From Mesorhizobium japonicum MAFF 303099 (GTDB lineage: Bacteria; Pseudomonadota; Alphaproteobacteria; Rhizobiales; Rhizobiaceae), in contig NC_002678.2 in NCBI RefSeq assembly GCF_000009625.1, forward strand, positions 5,736,001 through 5,800,000: a stretch of 64,000 nucleotides of DNA. The letters run 5' to 3'. The position numbers and the translations under genes were made by a program. Positions 44,420-52,808 of the stretch are shown piece after piece. The notes under the pieces were generated by a model. It had not been told where the DNA came from. It saw only the letters and a list, made by a program, of their open reading frames with translations, and searched no databases. The first letter of the stretch is position 1, and the number at the start of each line of letters is the position of its first letter.

Positions 44420-45247
44420 TCATGTGATGCGCTGGATGCTGGCGGCGATTTCTTCCGGCTCGAAGACGCGCTTCCAGTCGTCGCGCATCAGCACCGGCTT
44501 GCCGAATTCGATGGCCTTGTTGCAGGCATCGGAAAACACGCCCTTGGTCTCGCCGAAGATAACGGCGCCGAGCACGTTCATGTGACCGAGCAGGAAATCG
44601 AGTGCGGCCTGCCGGTCGACGCCGCGCGCCACGACCTCATCGAGCGCTTCCTTCATGACGACGAGCAGCGAAGCGCACACCGTCTCCGAAAGGCCAGGCT
44701 CCAGCAGCGCCATGTGCTCGACCGTGACGCGGTGCGAGCGCATCACCGGTGCCCAGATGATCTGGGCGATCTTCTCACCCTTGGCGTAGTCTTCCTCCGG
44801 CCCTTGCATCAGGGCGCTAACGAAGTGCTGTCTGGCCTTAACCCCGCCGAAGAAGTCCTTCTTGGCGGCCATGTCGGTCTCGTCGTTGAAGATCGGCGGA
44901 TGGCAGGGATGGGTCACGAAGTAGGTAAGGTCCGGACGATTGGGCAGATGGCCGGCGAAGGGTGCCGCCGCATCGAGCACGATCACCATCGTGCCGGACA
45001 CAAGCTTGCTTTCGATGCTGGCGGCGACCTTGCCGATATGAGTATCCGGCACCGCCAGGATCACGACTTCGGCGTCCTTGAGCGCCTCATCGACGCCGAC
45101 CGCATCAAAGCCGAGTCCGGTTTTCAGCCGCTCCTTGCCGGCCTCGCTGATCTCGACATGGCGGATCGTGTAGTCCGATCCGCGAAAATTGGTCGACAGG
45201 CGGTAGCCCATTTTCCCGCCCGCACCAAAAAGCGCAATCGTTGTCAT
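44420..45247 (-). CDS. apnO: D-apionate oxidoisomerase (ApnO-like)
   Basis: A 275-residue dehydrogenase of the 6-phosphogluconate-dehydrogenase-like class. The N-terminal NAD site reads IALFGAGGKMGYRL; later parts are VVILAVPDTHIGKVA, VLDAAAPFAGHLPNRPD, FVTHPCHPPIF and the C-terminal helical domain with HMNVLGAVIFGETKG. D-apionate oxidoisomerase oxidises D-apionate while moving its hydroxymethyl group, giving 3-oxo-isoapionate. AAGGAGC is 13 bases before ATG 45247. It has its own operator (45301) and stands between the two ribose-type importers. Confidence 0.82.
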   Translation of the reverse strand: MTTIALFGAGGKMGYRLSTNFRGSDYTIRHVEISEAGKERLKTGLGFDAVGVDEALKDAEVVILAVPDTHIGKVAASIESKLVSGTMVIVLDAAAPFAGHLPNRPDLTYFVTHPCHPPIFNDETDMAAKKDFFGGVKARQHFVSALMQGPEEDYAKGEKIAQIIWAPVMRSHRVTVEHMALLEPGLSETVCASLLVVMKEALDEVVARGVDRQAALDFLLGHMNVLGAVIFGETKGVFSDACNKAIEFGKPVLMRDDWKRVFEPEEIAASIQRIT

Positions 45248-45300
45248 CTGGCTTTGCTCCTTGAACCCTAGGCGATCGTCGGCGATCGTCATCTTATATA

Positions 45301-45313
45301 CTGGTATGATCAC
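45301..45313 (+). promoter_or_regulatory. Predicted apiose-regulon operator, site 4 (apnO)
   Basis: CTGGTATGATCAC matches the other sites at the first ten bases. Nine bases after TGGTA comes TACCA, so this copy is also an inverted repeat (TGGTA-N9-TACCA, 45302-45320). It lies 53 bases before the apnO start, the same distance as site 2 from the RuBisCO-like gene. Confidence 0.6.
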
Positions 45314-45352
45314 TCTACCATAATTTGGCAAGTGGAATTGTCGGCCTGGCTG

Positions 45353-46378
45353 TCACTCCGGCAACGACGCGGCCGCCTTTGCCTTCGGCGTCGCTCCATC
45401 TGCGGGCTCGGCAGTGGTGCGCCGCGCCAATACCTGTCGACCGGCAAGCGCCAGGACAAAGATGACGACGATGCCCTGGACGATGTCCTGGGCGCCTGGC
45501 GGCAGCCCGATAATCTGCATGGTCGTCACGATCAGGATGAGCAGGATGCTGGCGAACAGGGTGCCGAGCGCGGTCGCCGAGCCGCCGAAGATCAGCGTGC
45601 CGCCGAGCACCACGGCGGCGATCGACTGCAACAGATAGGGCTGGCCCATTTCGAGGAAGGCGCCGCCGATATAGGCGCCGAGCAGCAGGCCATCGATCGA
45701 GGCCAGCACCGACGAGATGATGAAGGCCGCCGCGATCACCCGGCCATTCCTGATGGCGGCGAGCCGGGCGGCCGCGCGGTTCTGGCCGACCGCCGACAGG
45801 AGCTGCCCGAACACGGTGTAGCGCAGCACAAAGGAAGCCGCCGCTACGCCGAGGATGGCGATGATGGCCATGATCGGAACGCCCGAGATGCGGCCCGTCG
45901 CCAGATCCTTGAGCGCCGGGCTGACGGCAAAGCCGGGGATTGCCTTGTTCGACAGCAGCGTCGCGGTCGCCAGCACATAGCCGGTGGCGAGCGTCGCGAT
46001 AATCGCCGGAATGCCGAGGCCGACGACAAGCAGCGAATTGAGCAGCCCGACCGCGAGACCGAGCAGGACGGCAGCCGTGACGCCAATGGCAAGATTGGCA
46101 TCCTGGCCCTTGATGGTGAGCAGCGCGACGAAGGCGCTGAGCGTGATCACCGAGGCGACGGAAAGATCGATGTTGCCGCGCCCTGTGGTGACGACGAACA
46201 TCTGACCGATGCCGACGACGGTCAGGAACGAGGCCGACAGCACGATGCCTGACAGGCTGGACAGGCTGAACCGGTTGGTGACCACGGAGAGCACGAGCCA
46301 GAGCAGGAGCACGCCGATCGATGCCCAGACCCAGCGGTTGTTCTGGGCCCAAAGAGTGAAGGCGGACAACGCGTTCAT
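45353..46378 (-). CDS. Ribose-type ABC transporter permease of the second importer
   Basis: A 341-residue BPD_transp_2 permease: IGQMFVVTTGRGNIDLSVASVITLSAF near residue 60, LGIPAIIATLATGYVLA, and GGTLIFGGSATALGTLFASI. ATG 46378 overlaps the stop of the ATPase-permease fusion by four bases (ATGA). With that fusion's C-terminal half it would form a hetero-dimeric membrane channel. Confidence 0.9.
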   Translation of the reverse strand: MNALSAFTLWAQNNRWVWASIGVLLLWLVLSVVTNRFSLSSLSGIVLSASFLTVVGIGQMFVVTTGRGNIDLSVASVITLSAFVALLTIKGQDANLAIGVTAAVLLGLAVGLLNSLLVVGLGIPAIIATLATGYVLATATLLSNKAIPGFAVSPALKDLATGRISGVPIMAIIAILGVAAASFVLRYTVFGQLLSAVGQNRAAARLAAIRNGRVIAAAFIISSVLASIDGLLLGAYIGGAFLEMGQPYLLQSIAAVVLGGTLIFGGSATALGTLFASILLILIVTTMQIIGLPPGAQDIVQGIVVIFVLALAGRQVLARRTTAEPADGATPKAKAAASLPE

Positions 46379-48858
46379 TGTTCGCTCTCGCGGTCCGCGG
46401 TCAGGCCGCGCAACGTCAGGAGCGCGATCAGGATCAGCCCTTGCGTCGCGGCGTTGAAGTCGCTGCTGACATTGAGCGTGCCAAGCAGTGCGCCGATCAG
46501 TGACAGCGTCACCGCGCCGGCGATGGCGCCGACCGGCGAGACGATACCGCCAAGCAGCGAGCAGCCGCCCATCACCACGGCGGCGACGCTGAGCAGCGTG
46601 AACGAATTGCCCGAGTTGATGTCGCTCGCCGTGTTGATCGCCGTCAGTGACAGGCCGGCGGCCGCGGCGAACAGCCCGGCGATGAGATAGCGCACCAGCG
46701 CGTAGCGTGTTGGCGACCAGCCCGAGCGGACCATTGCCGTCGGATTGTTGCCGAAGCCGCGCAGCACCACGCCAAGTGGCAACCGGTCGATCGTCAAGAC
46801 CACCAGGGCGACCGCCGCGATGAGGATGATAGATGTCGGCAAGAAGTCGAGCGACCAGCCGAATAGCGCCATAAGCCATTCAGGGCTGGCGCCGCCTGGC
46901 GTCGGCTGCAGCGCATAGCCCAGCCCCACCCAGATGAAGGAGGCGCCGAGCGTGACGACGATCGCCGGGATCTTTCGTGCCTGGATTAGCCCGCCGAGAC
47001 CAGCATAGGCGGCCACCGCCACAAAAAGCGCTAGCGCGCCGAGCCATGGCTGATCGTAGAGCAGCGTGGCGCTGAGCACGCTGATCAGCCCGGCGAACGC
47101 GCCGACGCCGAGATCGATTTCGCTGCCGCCGACGATGAACATCTGCGCCGCCGTTACCAGCACCAGTGACAGCGCCGGCATCAAGAGCAGGTCGAGGCCG
47201 AAGACCGAGGCGACCGCCGGATTGGCCGAGACCATCACCGCCAGCACGGCGGCGAGGCCGATGAAGGGGGCTGCGTTCACCAGCCCGCGGACAAGCCCGG
47301 CCGCGCCGGCCTTGCCGTGCGCGGCGTCGATGCGCTTGTCCGTCGGCTGGACGAAAGACGCCCCGACGATCGCCGCTTCGGTGATCGCCTCGCCGGTCAG
47401 TTCCTTGACGATCCGGCCGCCGGCAAAGACCAGCACGCGGTCGCAAGCCAGCAATTCGGCGTCCTCGGTCGTATGCCAGACGAGTGTCCGCCCGCTGCGT
47501 GCGATGTCGTTGCAGAGCCGGTAGAAATCCTGCTTGGTGGCGATGTCGACGCCGCGCGTCGGATCGTCGAGCAGGATGATCGGCGTATCGGCGACCAGCG
47601 CACGGGCAACCAGCGCCTTTTGCTGGTTGCCGCCGCTCAGCTCCAGAATGTTGGACCCGAAGCGGTTTTCGTCGAGCCGCAGCCGGCCGGCGGCGTCGGC
47701 CGCGGCCTCGCGATTGACCCGGTTCGAGACCAGGCCCAGCGACGGGCGGCGCGCAAGGCTGCCGATGGAGATGTTGCCCAGCACGCTCCACAGCGGGAAT
47801 ACGCCTTCCTTTTGGCGGTCGCCTGCAATGAAGCCGGCTTCGCCGGACCGGGTGACGGCGGCATCCTTCGCCGGATTGGGCTTGAAGATGGCGTGCAGCA
47901 GCTCCTTCTGGCCGCTGCCCTCGAGCCCCGCCAGTCCGACGATCTCACCGCGCGCGATCTCGATGTCGCGGCCGAGTTCGGATGTCAGCGCCCCGGACAG
48001 CCGCACCAATGCGCCTCCGGTGCTGGCGACGGTGGCGCCATGCTGGTGGATCGAGTTTGCGTCGCCGCCCATGAGCTGCACCAGCTTGCTTATCGAGGTG
48101 TCCGCCACGTCGCCGCGCCAGGCGATGCGTCCGTTGCGCAGCACGACAACCTGCGCGGCGATGTCGATGATTTCCTGCAGCTTGTGGCTGATGAAGATGA
48201 AGGCGAGCCCGGCCTCGGCCCGCTCGCGGATGAAGGCCCGCAACTGCTTGGAGCGATCGAGATCGAGCGACGAGGTCGGCTCATCGAGAACGATCAGCCT
48301 GACGCCGGGTGTGGCGGCGGCACGCGCGATCTCGACCATCTGCCGCTCGGCGATGGACAGCTGGCCGACTTCCGCATTCACATCGATGCCGTTGCCGGGA
48401 AAGACGGCATCAAGCGCCGAGCGCGCGCGGCCTCTGAAAAGCATCCGCCAGCCGGGCCGGCTGGCCGCGTCCTGCGGCGTCTCCAGAAAGAAGTTCTCTG
48501 CCACGGACAGATTGGCGCACAGCGACAGTTCCTGATGCACCATGCGGATGCCGCGCCGTTGCGCTTCCATCGTGTTGTAGTCGGCGAAGCTGAGCATCTG
48601 GCCCGCGAACGAGATCGAGCCGAGGGTCGGCCACATCGTGCCGCAAAGAATGCGCATCAGCGTCGATTTGCCGGCGCCGTTGCCGCCGACGAGTCCGATG
48701 ATCTCGCCGGCCGAAACGGCGAGGTCGATCTCGGCGTTCGCCAGCGTCGGCCCGAAGCTCTTGGTGATCTGTGAAAGCGAGACGATTTCCTGCCGGATCG
48801 AAAAGGCGGGCGCCCTGGCGGCTGCACCCTTCTGATCGGCAACGGCAAGGTGGGACAT
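46375..48858 (-). CDS. ABC transporter fusion: RbsA-type double ATPase joined to RbsC-type permease
   Basis: An 827-residue protein. Domain 1 ATPase: Walker A GGNGAGKST, signature LSIAERQMVEIARA, Walker B LIVLDEPTSSLDL. Domain 2 ATPase: degenerate GLEGSGQKE, LSGGNQQKALVARA, IILLDDPTRGVD. After about residue 515 a complete BPD_transp_2 permease follows (LVTAAQMFIVGGSEIDLGVGAFAGL, KIPAIVVTLGASFIWVG, GGCSLLGGIVSPVGA). The two functions are normally separate genes. GGAGGACGA precedes ATG 48858. The reading frame is unbroken across the junction, so it is a true fusion and not a sequencing artefact of one base. Confidence 0.88.
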   Translation of the reverse strand: MSHLAVADQKGAAARAPAFSIRQEIVSLSQITKSFGPTLANAEIDLAVSAGEIIGLVGGNGAGKSTLMRILCGTMWPTLGSISFAGQMLSFADYNTMEAQRRGIRMVHQELSLCANLSVAENFFLETPQDAASRPGWRMLFRGRARSALDAVFPGNGIDVNAEVGQLSIAERQMVEIARAAATPGVRLIVLDEPTSSLDLDRSKQLRAFIRERAEAGLAFIFISHKLQEIIDIAAQVVVLRNGRIAWRGDVADTSISKLVQLMGGDANSIHQHGATVASTGGALVRLSGALTSELGRDIEIARGEIVGLAGLEGSGQKELLHAIFKPNPAKDAAVTRSGEAGFIAGDRQKEGVFPLWSVLGNISIGSLARRPSLGLVSNRVNREAAADAAGRLRLDENRFGSNILELSGGNQQKALVARALVADTPIILLDDPTRGVDIATKQDFYRLCNDIARSGRTLVWHTTEDAELLACDRVLVFAGGRIVKELTGEAITEAAIVGASFVQPTDKRIDAAHGKAGAAGLVRGLVNAAPFIGLAAVLAVMVSANPAVASVFGLDLLLMPALSLVLVTAAQMFIVGGSEIDLGVGAFAGLISVLSATLLYDQPWLGALALFVAVAAYAGLGGLIQARKIPAIVVTLGASFIWVGLGYALQPTPGGASPEWLMALFGWSLDFLPTSIILIAAVALVVLTIDRLPLGVVLRGFGNNPTAMVRSGWSPTRYALVRYLIAGLFAAAAGLSLTAINTASDINSGNSFTLLSVAAVVMGGCSLLGGIVSPVGAIAGAVTLSLIGALLGTLNVSSDFNAATQGLILIALLTLRGLTADRESEQ

Positions 48859-48880
48859 TCGTCCTCCGTTCTTCACGGTC

Positions 48881-48912
48881 AGGGATCGGGCGCTTTCGGC
48901 GGTCCGATCCCT
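48881..48912 (-). other. Intercistronic hairpin after the second importer's binding-protein gene
   Basis: AGGGATCGG (48881-48889) pairs with CCGATCCCT (48904-48912), a perfect nine-base stem. It lies between the binding-protein stop (48926) and the fusion start (48858). No T-run. Confidence 0.65.
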
Positions 48913-48925
48913 TGTGCTTGTCGCG

Positions 48926-49948
48926 TTACTTGCTCAGCAAATTCTGCTTGACCCAGTCGAGCGAATAGCTTGGGCTGATGATCTGGCCGCCCGGCAGCTT
49001 GGCGTATTCCTTGAGGTTGCTGGCATCGACTGTTGCGACCGGCATGATCATCATCTTGGGCGCCTTGGCGCCTTTGAGCAGGGACAGGCCGAGCCAGAAA
49101 GCAGCGCCGCCAATGCCCGGCGTCGTGTTCATGGAGACGGTCTGGTAGCTGTTCTTGGCGTTCTCGTCGGCCCACCATTTGACGAAGTCGGTACCGCCGC
49201 CGCCCTCGATGATCGGCATCTTGTCCTTGTACTCGCCGCCATACTGGACGAAGGCTTGGGCAATGCCGACATCGTCGCTGCCGCCCTGGCCGAGCACCGC
49301 ATCGACATGCGGCAGCGAGGGCAGGACATTGGCGATGGCCGCCTGCGCCACCGAGGCGGTCGCCTGGCCATAGACGGTGGCGACAACCTTGATGTCGGGA
49401 TATTTCGCCAGCACCGATTGCTGCGCGTTGAACATGTCGTTGTCCGGGGCCGAGCCCTTGACGCCGCGCACCTGGATGACGTTGCCCTTGCCGCCGAGCA
49501 TCTTGAACACAGCTTCCGCCTGGGTCGCCTTGTAGCCCTTGAAGTCGAAATTGAGCTGGTAGTTGCAGGACGCAGACGCGACAGAATCGAAGGAGACGAC
49601 GATGATGCCGGCCTTGCAGGCTTTCTCGATGATGCCGTTGACCGCGGTTTCCGAGGCGGCGTCGACGGCGAGCACGTCGACCTTCTTGAGGATCAGTTCG
49701 GCGATCTGGCTGTTCTGCTGCGCCACCGAACCATCGCCATTCATGACGATGTAATCGGCGATCTGCCCAGCCGCCTTCGCTTCCTTGGCCGACGCTTCGA
49801 AAGCCTCCACCATCTGATGCCGCCAGGTGTTGCCGTAATAGGCGTTAGTGAGCGCGATGACCGGCGCGTCCGAAGATGCCATTGCCGGCATCACAGCAAC
49901 GCCCATCATCGCAGCGCTGGCGAGCGCCGCCACGATTGTAAATTTCAT
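48926..49948 (-). CDS. Ribose-type ABC substrate-binding protein of the second importer
   Basis: A 340-residue periplasmic protein with signal peptide MKFTIVAALASAAMMGVAVM to AMA-SS. Features: ALTNAYYGNTWRHQMVEAFE, QNSQIAELILKKVDVLAVDAAS, CKAGIIVVSFDSVA and AVLGQGGSDDVGIAQAF. It is more distant from RbsB than the apiose binder at 43178, and an aromatic-rich start (YYGNTWRHQ) suggests a different ligand, perhaps a glycoside or apionate. ATG 49948 heads the operon; operator site 5 is 82 bases upstream. Confidence 0.88.
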   Translation of the reverse strand: MKFTIVAALASAAMMGVAVMPAMASSDAPVIALTNAYYGNTWRHQMVEAFEASAKEAKAAGQIADYIVMNGDGSVAQQNSQIAELILKKVDVLAVDAASETAVNGIIEKACKAGIIVVSFDSVASASCNYQLNFDFKGYKATQAEAVFKMLGGKGNVIQVRGVKGSAPDNDMFNAQQSVLAKYPDIKVVATVYGQATASVAQAAIANVLPSLPHVDAVLGQGGSDDVGIAQAFVQYGGEYKDKMPIIEGGGGTDFVKWWADENAKNSYQTVSMNTTPGIGGAAFWLGLSLLKGAKAPKMMIMPVATVDASNLKEYAKLPGGQIISPSYSLDWVKQNLLSK

Positions 49949-50581
49949 GGTATTTCCTCCCAAAAACACGATCGGCTTGGCTTGCCACATGGGCACAGCG
50001 GAACCCTTGGGGACACGCTATGTCAGGTACATATTATACCAGCATACCAAATAGACAAGGGCTTTGCTGCCTGCGCGGGGTCGCTGGGTGAAAAGCGCCG
50101 GCCAAGCAATCAAGCAATCCCGTTGAATTGGCATGTCGTCTGGTCAGACAAGCCCGGATCCCGAGGGTCAGGTCGAGCCTTCCTTAACGAAACGCCCCCA
50201 ATGCGGTCATTCCAGAATGGTTCGGAACGGGCCGCTCTTGTTGCGAAGGCGGCATTGAAGGCCAGCTAAGGTCACCTGTGCACACAAGAGTTGCGGTACG
50301 ATACGGGATGACGCGAAAGAACTCTGATGTTGGACCGAAAGACCCTGCAACGATGCGTGCGGTAATCGGCGGCAATGGCGTACGACTAGGTCGGCTCTGA
50401 TTTCGGCCGCGCACGTCTCCGGTGCCAGGGTTGGTGGCTAAGGTCGTTAAGGAAATTTTCGTCCCTTACAGCGTCACCTCTTCGCCTGAGATCGTCATGC
50501 CCTAAGGCGCATGCGAGAGTAACCATCCCGCCTTTCGCGGCCAAGAGAACCATCGTGGCGCGGATGTCGTCAGTTGCTCGA
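49949..50581. other. 633-base gap with regulon operator, otherwise no recognised gene
   Basis: The left 100 bases are the promoter of the second importer, with operator site 5. The rest (50060-50580) has only short frames on both strands without ribosome sites or recognised families. It may be decayed DNA at the edge of the apiose cluster. Confidence 0.4.
50030..50042 (-). promoter_or_regulatory. Predicted apiose-regulon operator, site 5 (second importer)
   Basis: On the reverse strand the sequence is CTGGTATAATATG, preceded directly by TTGGTATG, so two GGTAT units stand in direct repeat eight bases apart, as in E. coli NanR sites. Read toward the binding-protein gene, TGGTATAAT also fits an extended -10 box; a start near 50026 would leave a leader of about 78 bases. 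Confidence 0.6.
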
Positions 50582-51700
50582 TCAGGCTGCGCGGCCGAAG
50601 CGATCAACCCTGAAATCGTCGAGCGGTGTTTCGCAACGGCCGGTCATGATGAGTTCGGCCATGGCGTCGCCCACGCCCGGACCAAGCTGGAAGCCATGTC
50701 CGCTGAAGCCGAAGGCGTGGAACAGGCCCGGCGTTGTCGCCGAGCGTCCCATGACCGGCAGCATGTCGCGCACATAACCCTCGCAGCCGGACCAGGTGCG
50801 GATGACCGCGACCTGCGCGATTGCCGGCAGCAGTCGCGCGACCGCGCGCAATTGCAGCGGAAGGCGCGTGGGATCGGCGACCGCATGACCTGGATCGAGG
50901 TCCACCGGTACCCTTTCGGCCGCGCCGCCGAAGACGATGTTGCCCCGCTCGACCTGACGCAGATAGGCGCCATGGTCCTTGTCGCGCGTCCAGATGCCCA
51001 CCACCGGCAGAATCCGATGCGGCAGTGGCTCGGTCACGCCCATCTGCGGACCGCAGGCGTCGAGCGGAACCTCTTCGCCGAACTGCGCGGCGATGCGCGC
51101 GCCCCAGGCTCCGACGGTATTGAGCAGACACTCGGCGGCGAATGTACCTTTGGAACATACGACAACGAACCCGGACCCCGAGCGCCTGATCGTGTCGATT
51201 TCGGCATCCTCGACGATCGCCACGCCGAGCTTGCGGGCGGCTTCGGCGAAGGCCGGCGCGATCAGTCGGGGATTACCGCTGCCGTCATGCGGCGAGAACG
51301 ACGCGGCGATCGCGTCGGGGCCGAGGCCGGGAAAGCGGGAGGAGATTTCGCGCTGTCCGAGTTCCTCCAGTTCAAGCCCCCAAGGTCGCGCCGCCTCGGC
51401 ATAAGCCCGCATGTCGGCAAGACTACCTTCATCAAAGATCAGCCGGATATGACCGGTGGCGCGGAATTCCACGTCACGGCCCAGCATCCGATCGGCCTCT
51501 CGCCACAGCTCAAGCGAGCGGTGGGCCAGCGGAAGCTGGGACAGATGACGCCCCGTGCGCCGGATGTTGCCGAAGGAAGCGACGGTCGCTCCGGTGCCGA
51601 CCCGGCTGCGCTCGATCAGCGTCACGCGCGCACCGCGCCGGGCGAGGAAATAGGCCGAAGCCGTTCCCATCAATCCACCGCCCAGCACGATCACATCCAT
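50582..51700 (-). CDS. FAD-dependent amino-acid oxidase/dehydrogenase (DadA/glycine-oxidase type)
   Basis: A 372-residue flavoenzyme. The FAD site is MDVIVLGGGLMGTASAYFLARRG, followed by ERSRVGTGATVASFGNIR and the C-terminal FSGHGFQLGPGVGDAMAEL, the usual FAD/substrate block of the DAO family. AGGAACAACC precedes ATG 51700. It diverges from a LysR gene 113 bases away. Family members oxidise D-amino acids, glycine, sarcosine or opines; which one is not clear. The HyuAB and three-part dehydrogenase genes nearby suggest linked amino-acid metabolism (inference). Confidence 0.85.
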   Translation of the reverse strand: MDVIVLGGGLMGTASAYFLARRGARVTLIERSRVGTGATVASFGNIRRTGRHLSQLPLAHRSLELWREADRMLGRDVEFRATGHIRLIFDEGSLADMRAYAEAARPWGLELEELGQREISSRFPGLGPDAIAASFSPHDGSGNPRLIAPAFAEAARKLGVAIVEDAEIDTIRRSGSGFVVVCSKGTFAAECLLNTVGAWGARIAAQFGEEVPLDACGPQMGVTEPLPHRILPVVGIWTRDKDHGAYLRQVERGNIVFGGAAERVPVDLDPGHAVADPTRLPLQLRAVARLLPAIAQVAVIRTWSGCEGYVRDMLPVMGRSATTPGLFHAFGFSGHGFQLGPGVGDAMAELIMTGRCETPLDDFRVDRFGRAA

Positions 51701-51813
51701 GGTTGTTCCTGCGCGGAGCGAATGATCCTGAAGTCGCCGATCTTGTCGGCTCCGCAGGATTGCGTCAAAGATGGGTTTGGACAACAGCCATAAGCTTGAC
51801 CTATGGAGTGGCA

Positions 51814-52719
51814 ATGCGGGCCCGTCAGCTCGAAGTGTTCATCGCCGTCATGCGCGCGGGTACCGTGACCGCCGCGGCGCGGATGCTGAACATCTCCCAA
51901 CCCGCACTCAGCCAGATCCTGCTCCACACCGAGGACGAACTCGGCTTCACGTTGTTCGAGCGCATCAAGGGCCGGCTGCGGCCAACCCCGGAGGCGCTCG
52001 AGATATTCGCCGATGCCGAGCGTCTATCGGCGGGGTTGGAGGGCTTGCGCCGCAAGACCACTGATCTGCGTCTGGGTCGGACGGGGCTGGTCCGGGTCGC
52101 GGCCTCGCCGCCGCCAGCCCTGGCGATCTTGCCGCGCGCTTTCACCAGCTTCCGGGCGCGGCATCCCGATATTTTGCTGCGCTCCCACATGGCGCCGATC
52201 GCAGCGATCGTCGACATGCTGCGCGCCGGCGATGCCAGCCTTGGCGTGGCCTTGGACGACCGCCTGCCTCCCGACATCGAGGCGGAGGTGCTCGGTAGCG
52301 TCGGCTTCGCCTGCCTGCTGCCCACCGGGCATGCGTTGGCCGTGAAAACCGAGCTCACGCTCGCCGATCTCGCCGGCGAGGAATTGATATCCTATCGCGG
52401 AAACACCCGCCCCGCCGACGAACTGGCCCATGCCGCGCGCGCGCAAGGTGTGGCGCTTTCGCCGTCGCTCGAGATCGATGTCTCCATCTCGGCGGTCGGC
52501 TTCGTCCAGGCCGGTCTGGGTATCGCCCTCGTCGATGCGCTGCTGCCCTGGCACCAGTTTGCCGGGCTTGCCGTCCGGCCTCTCGCGAATGGGCCGGAAT
52601 TCCCGATCGCGCTGCTCACCTCGCGCACACGGGCTCTTTCGCGGGCCGATGAAATGATGCGCGACCAGATCCGCGCGGCCTGTTCAGTCGTGCTGGGCAG
52701 TGACGGGACAGGGGCATAA
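51814..52719 (+). CDS. LysR-family transcriptional regulator
   Basis: A 301-residue LysR regulator with helix-turn-helix at about residues 18-45 (VTAAARMLNISQPALSQILLHTEDELG) and a normal effector domain. GGAG lies seven bases before ATG 51814; longer frames upstream have no ribosome site. It diverges from the FAD oxidase gene and precedes hyuA by 89 bases, so it may control either side. Confidence 0.88.
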   Translation: MRARQLEVFIAVMRAGTVTAAARMLNISQPALSQILLHTEDELGFTLFERIKGRLRPTPEALEIFADAERLSAGLEGLRRKTTDLRLGRTGLVRVAASPPPALAILPRAFTSFRARHPDILLRSHMAPIAAIVDMLRAGDASLGVALDDRLPPDIEAEVLGSVGFACLLPTGHALAVKTELTLADLAGEELISYRGNTRPADELAHAARAQGVALSPSLEIDVSISAVGFVQAGLGIALVDALLPWHQFAGLAVRPLANGPEFPIALLTSRTRALSRADEMMRDQIRAACSVVLGSDGTGA

Positions 52720-52808
52720 GCAAGACTTATATTGTTCCTCGTCATACGTCTTGGACCCCGGCCATCCTGTCGTGTCAGCTTTGGTTGGCAGACAGGAAGG
52801 GACGTATC

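Noticed and set aside
45315..46352. Long reverse frame overlapping the second importer's permease
   Set aside because: Arg/His-rich product with no hydrophobic helices; the overlapping frame encodes a clear BPD_transp_2 permease.
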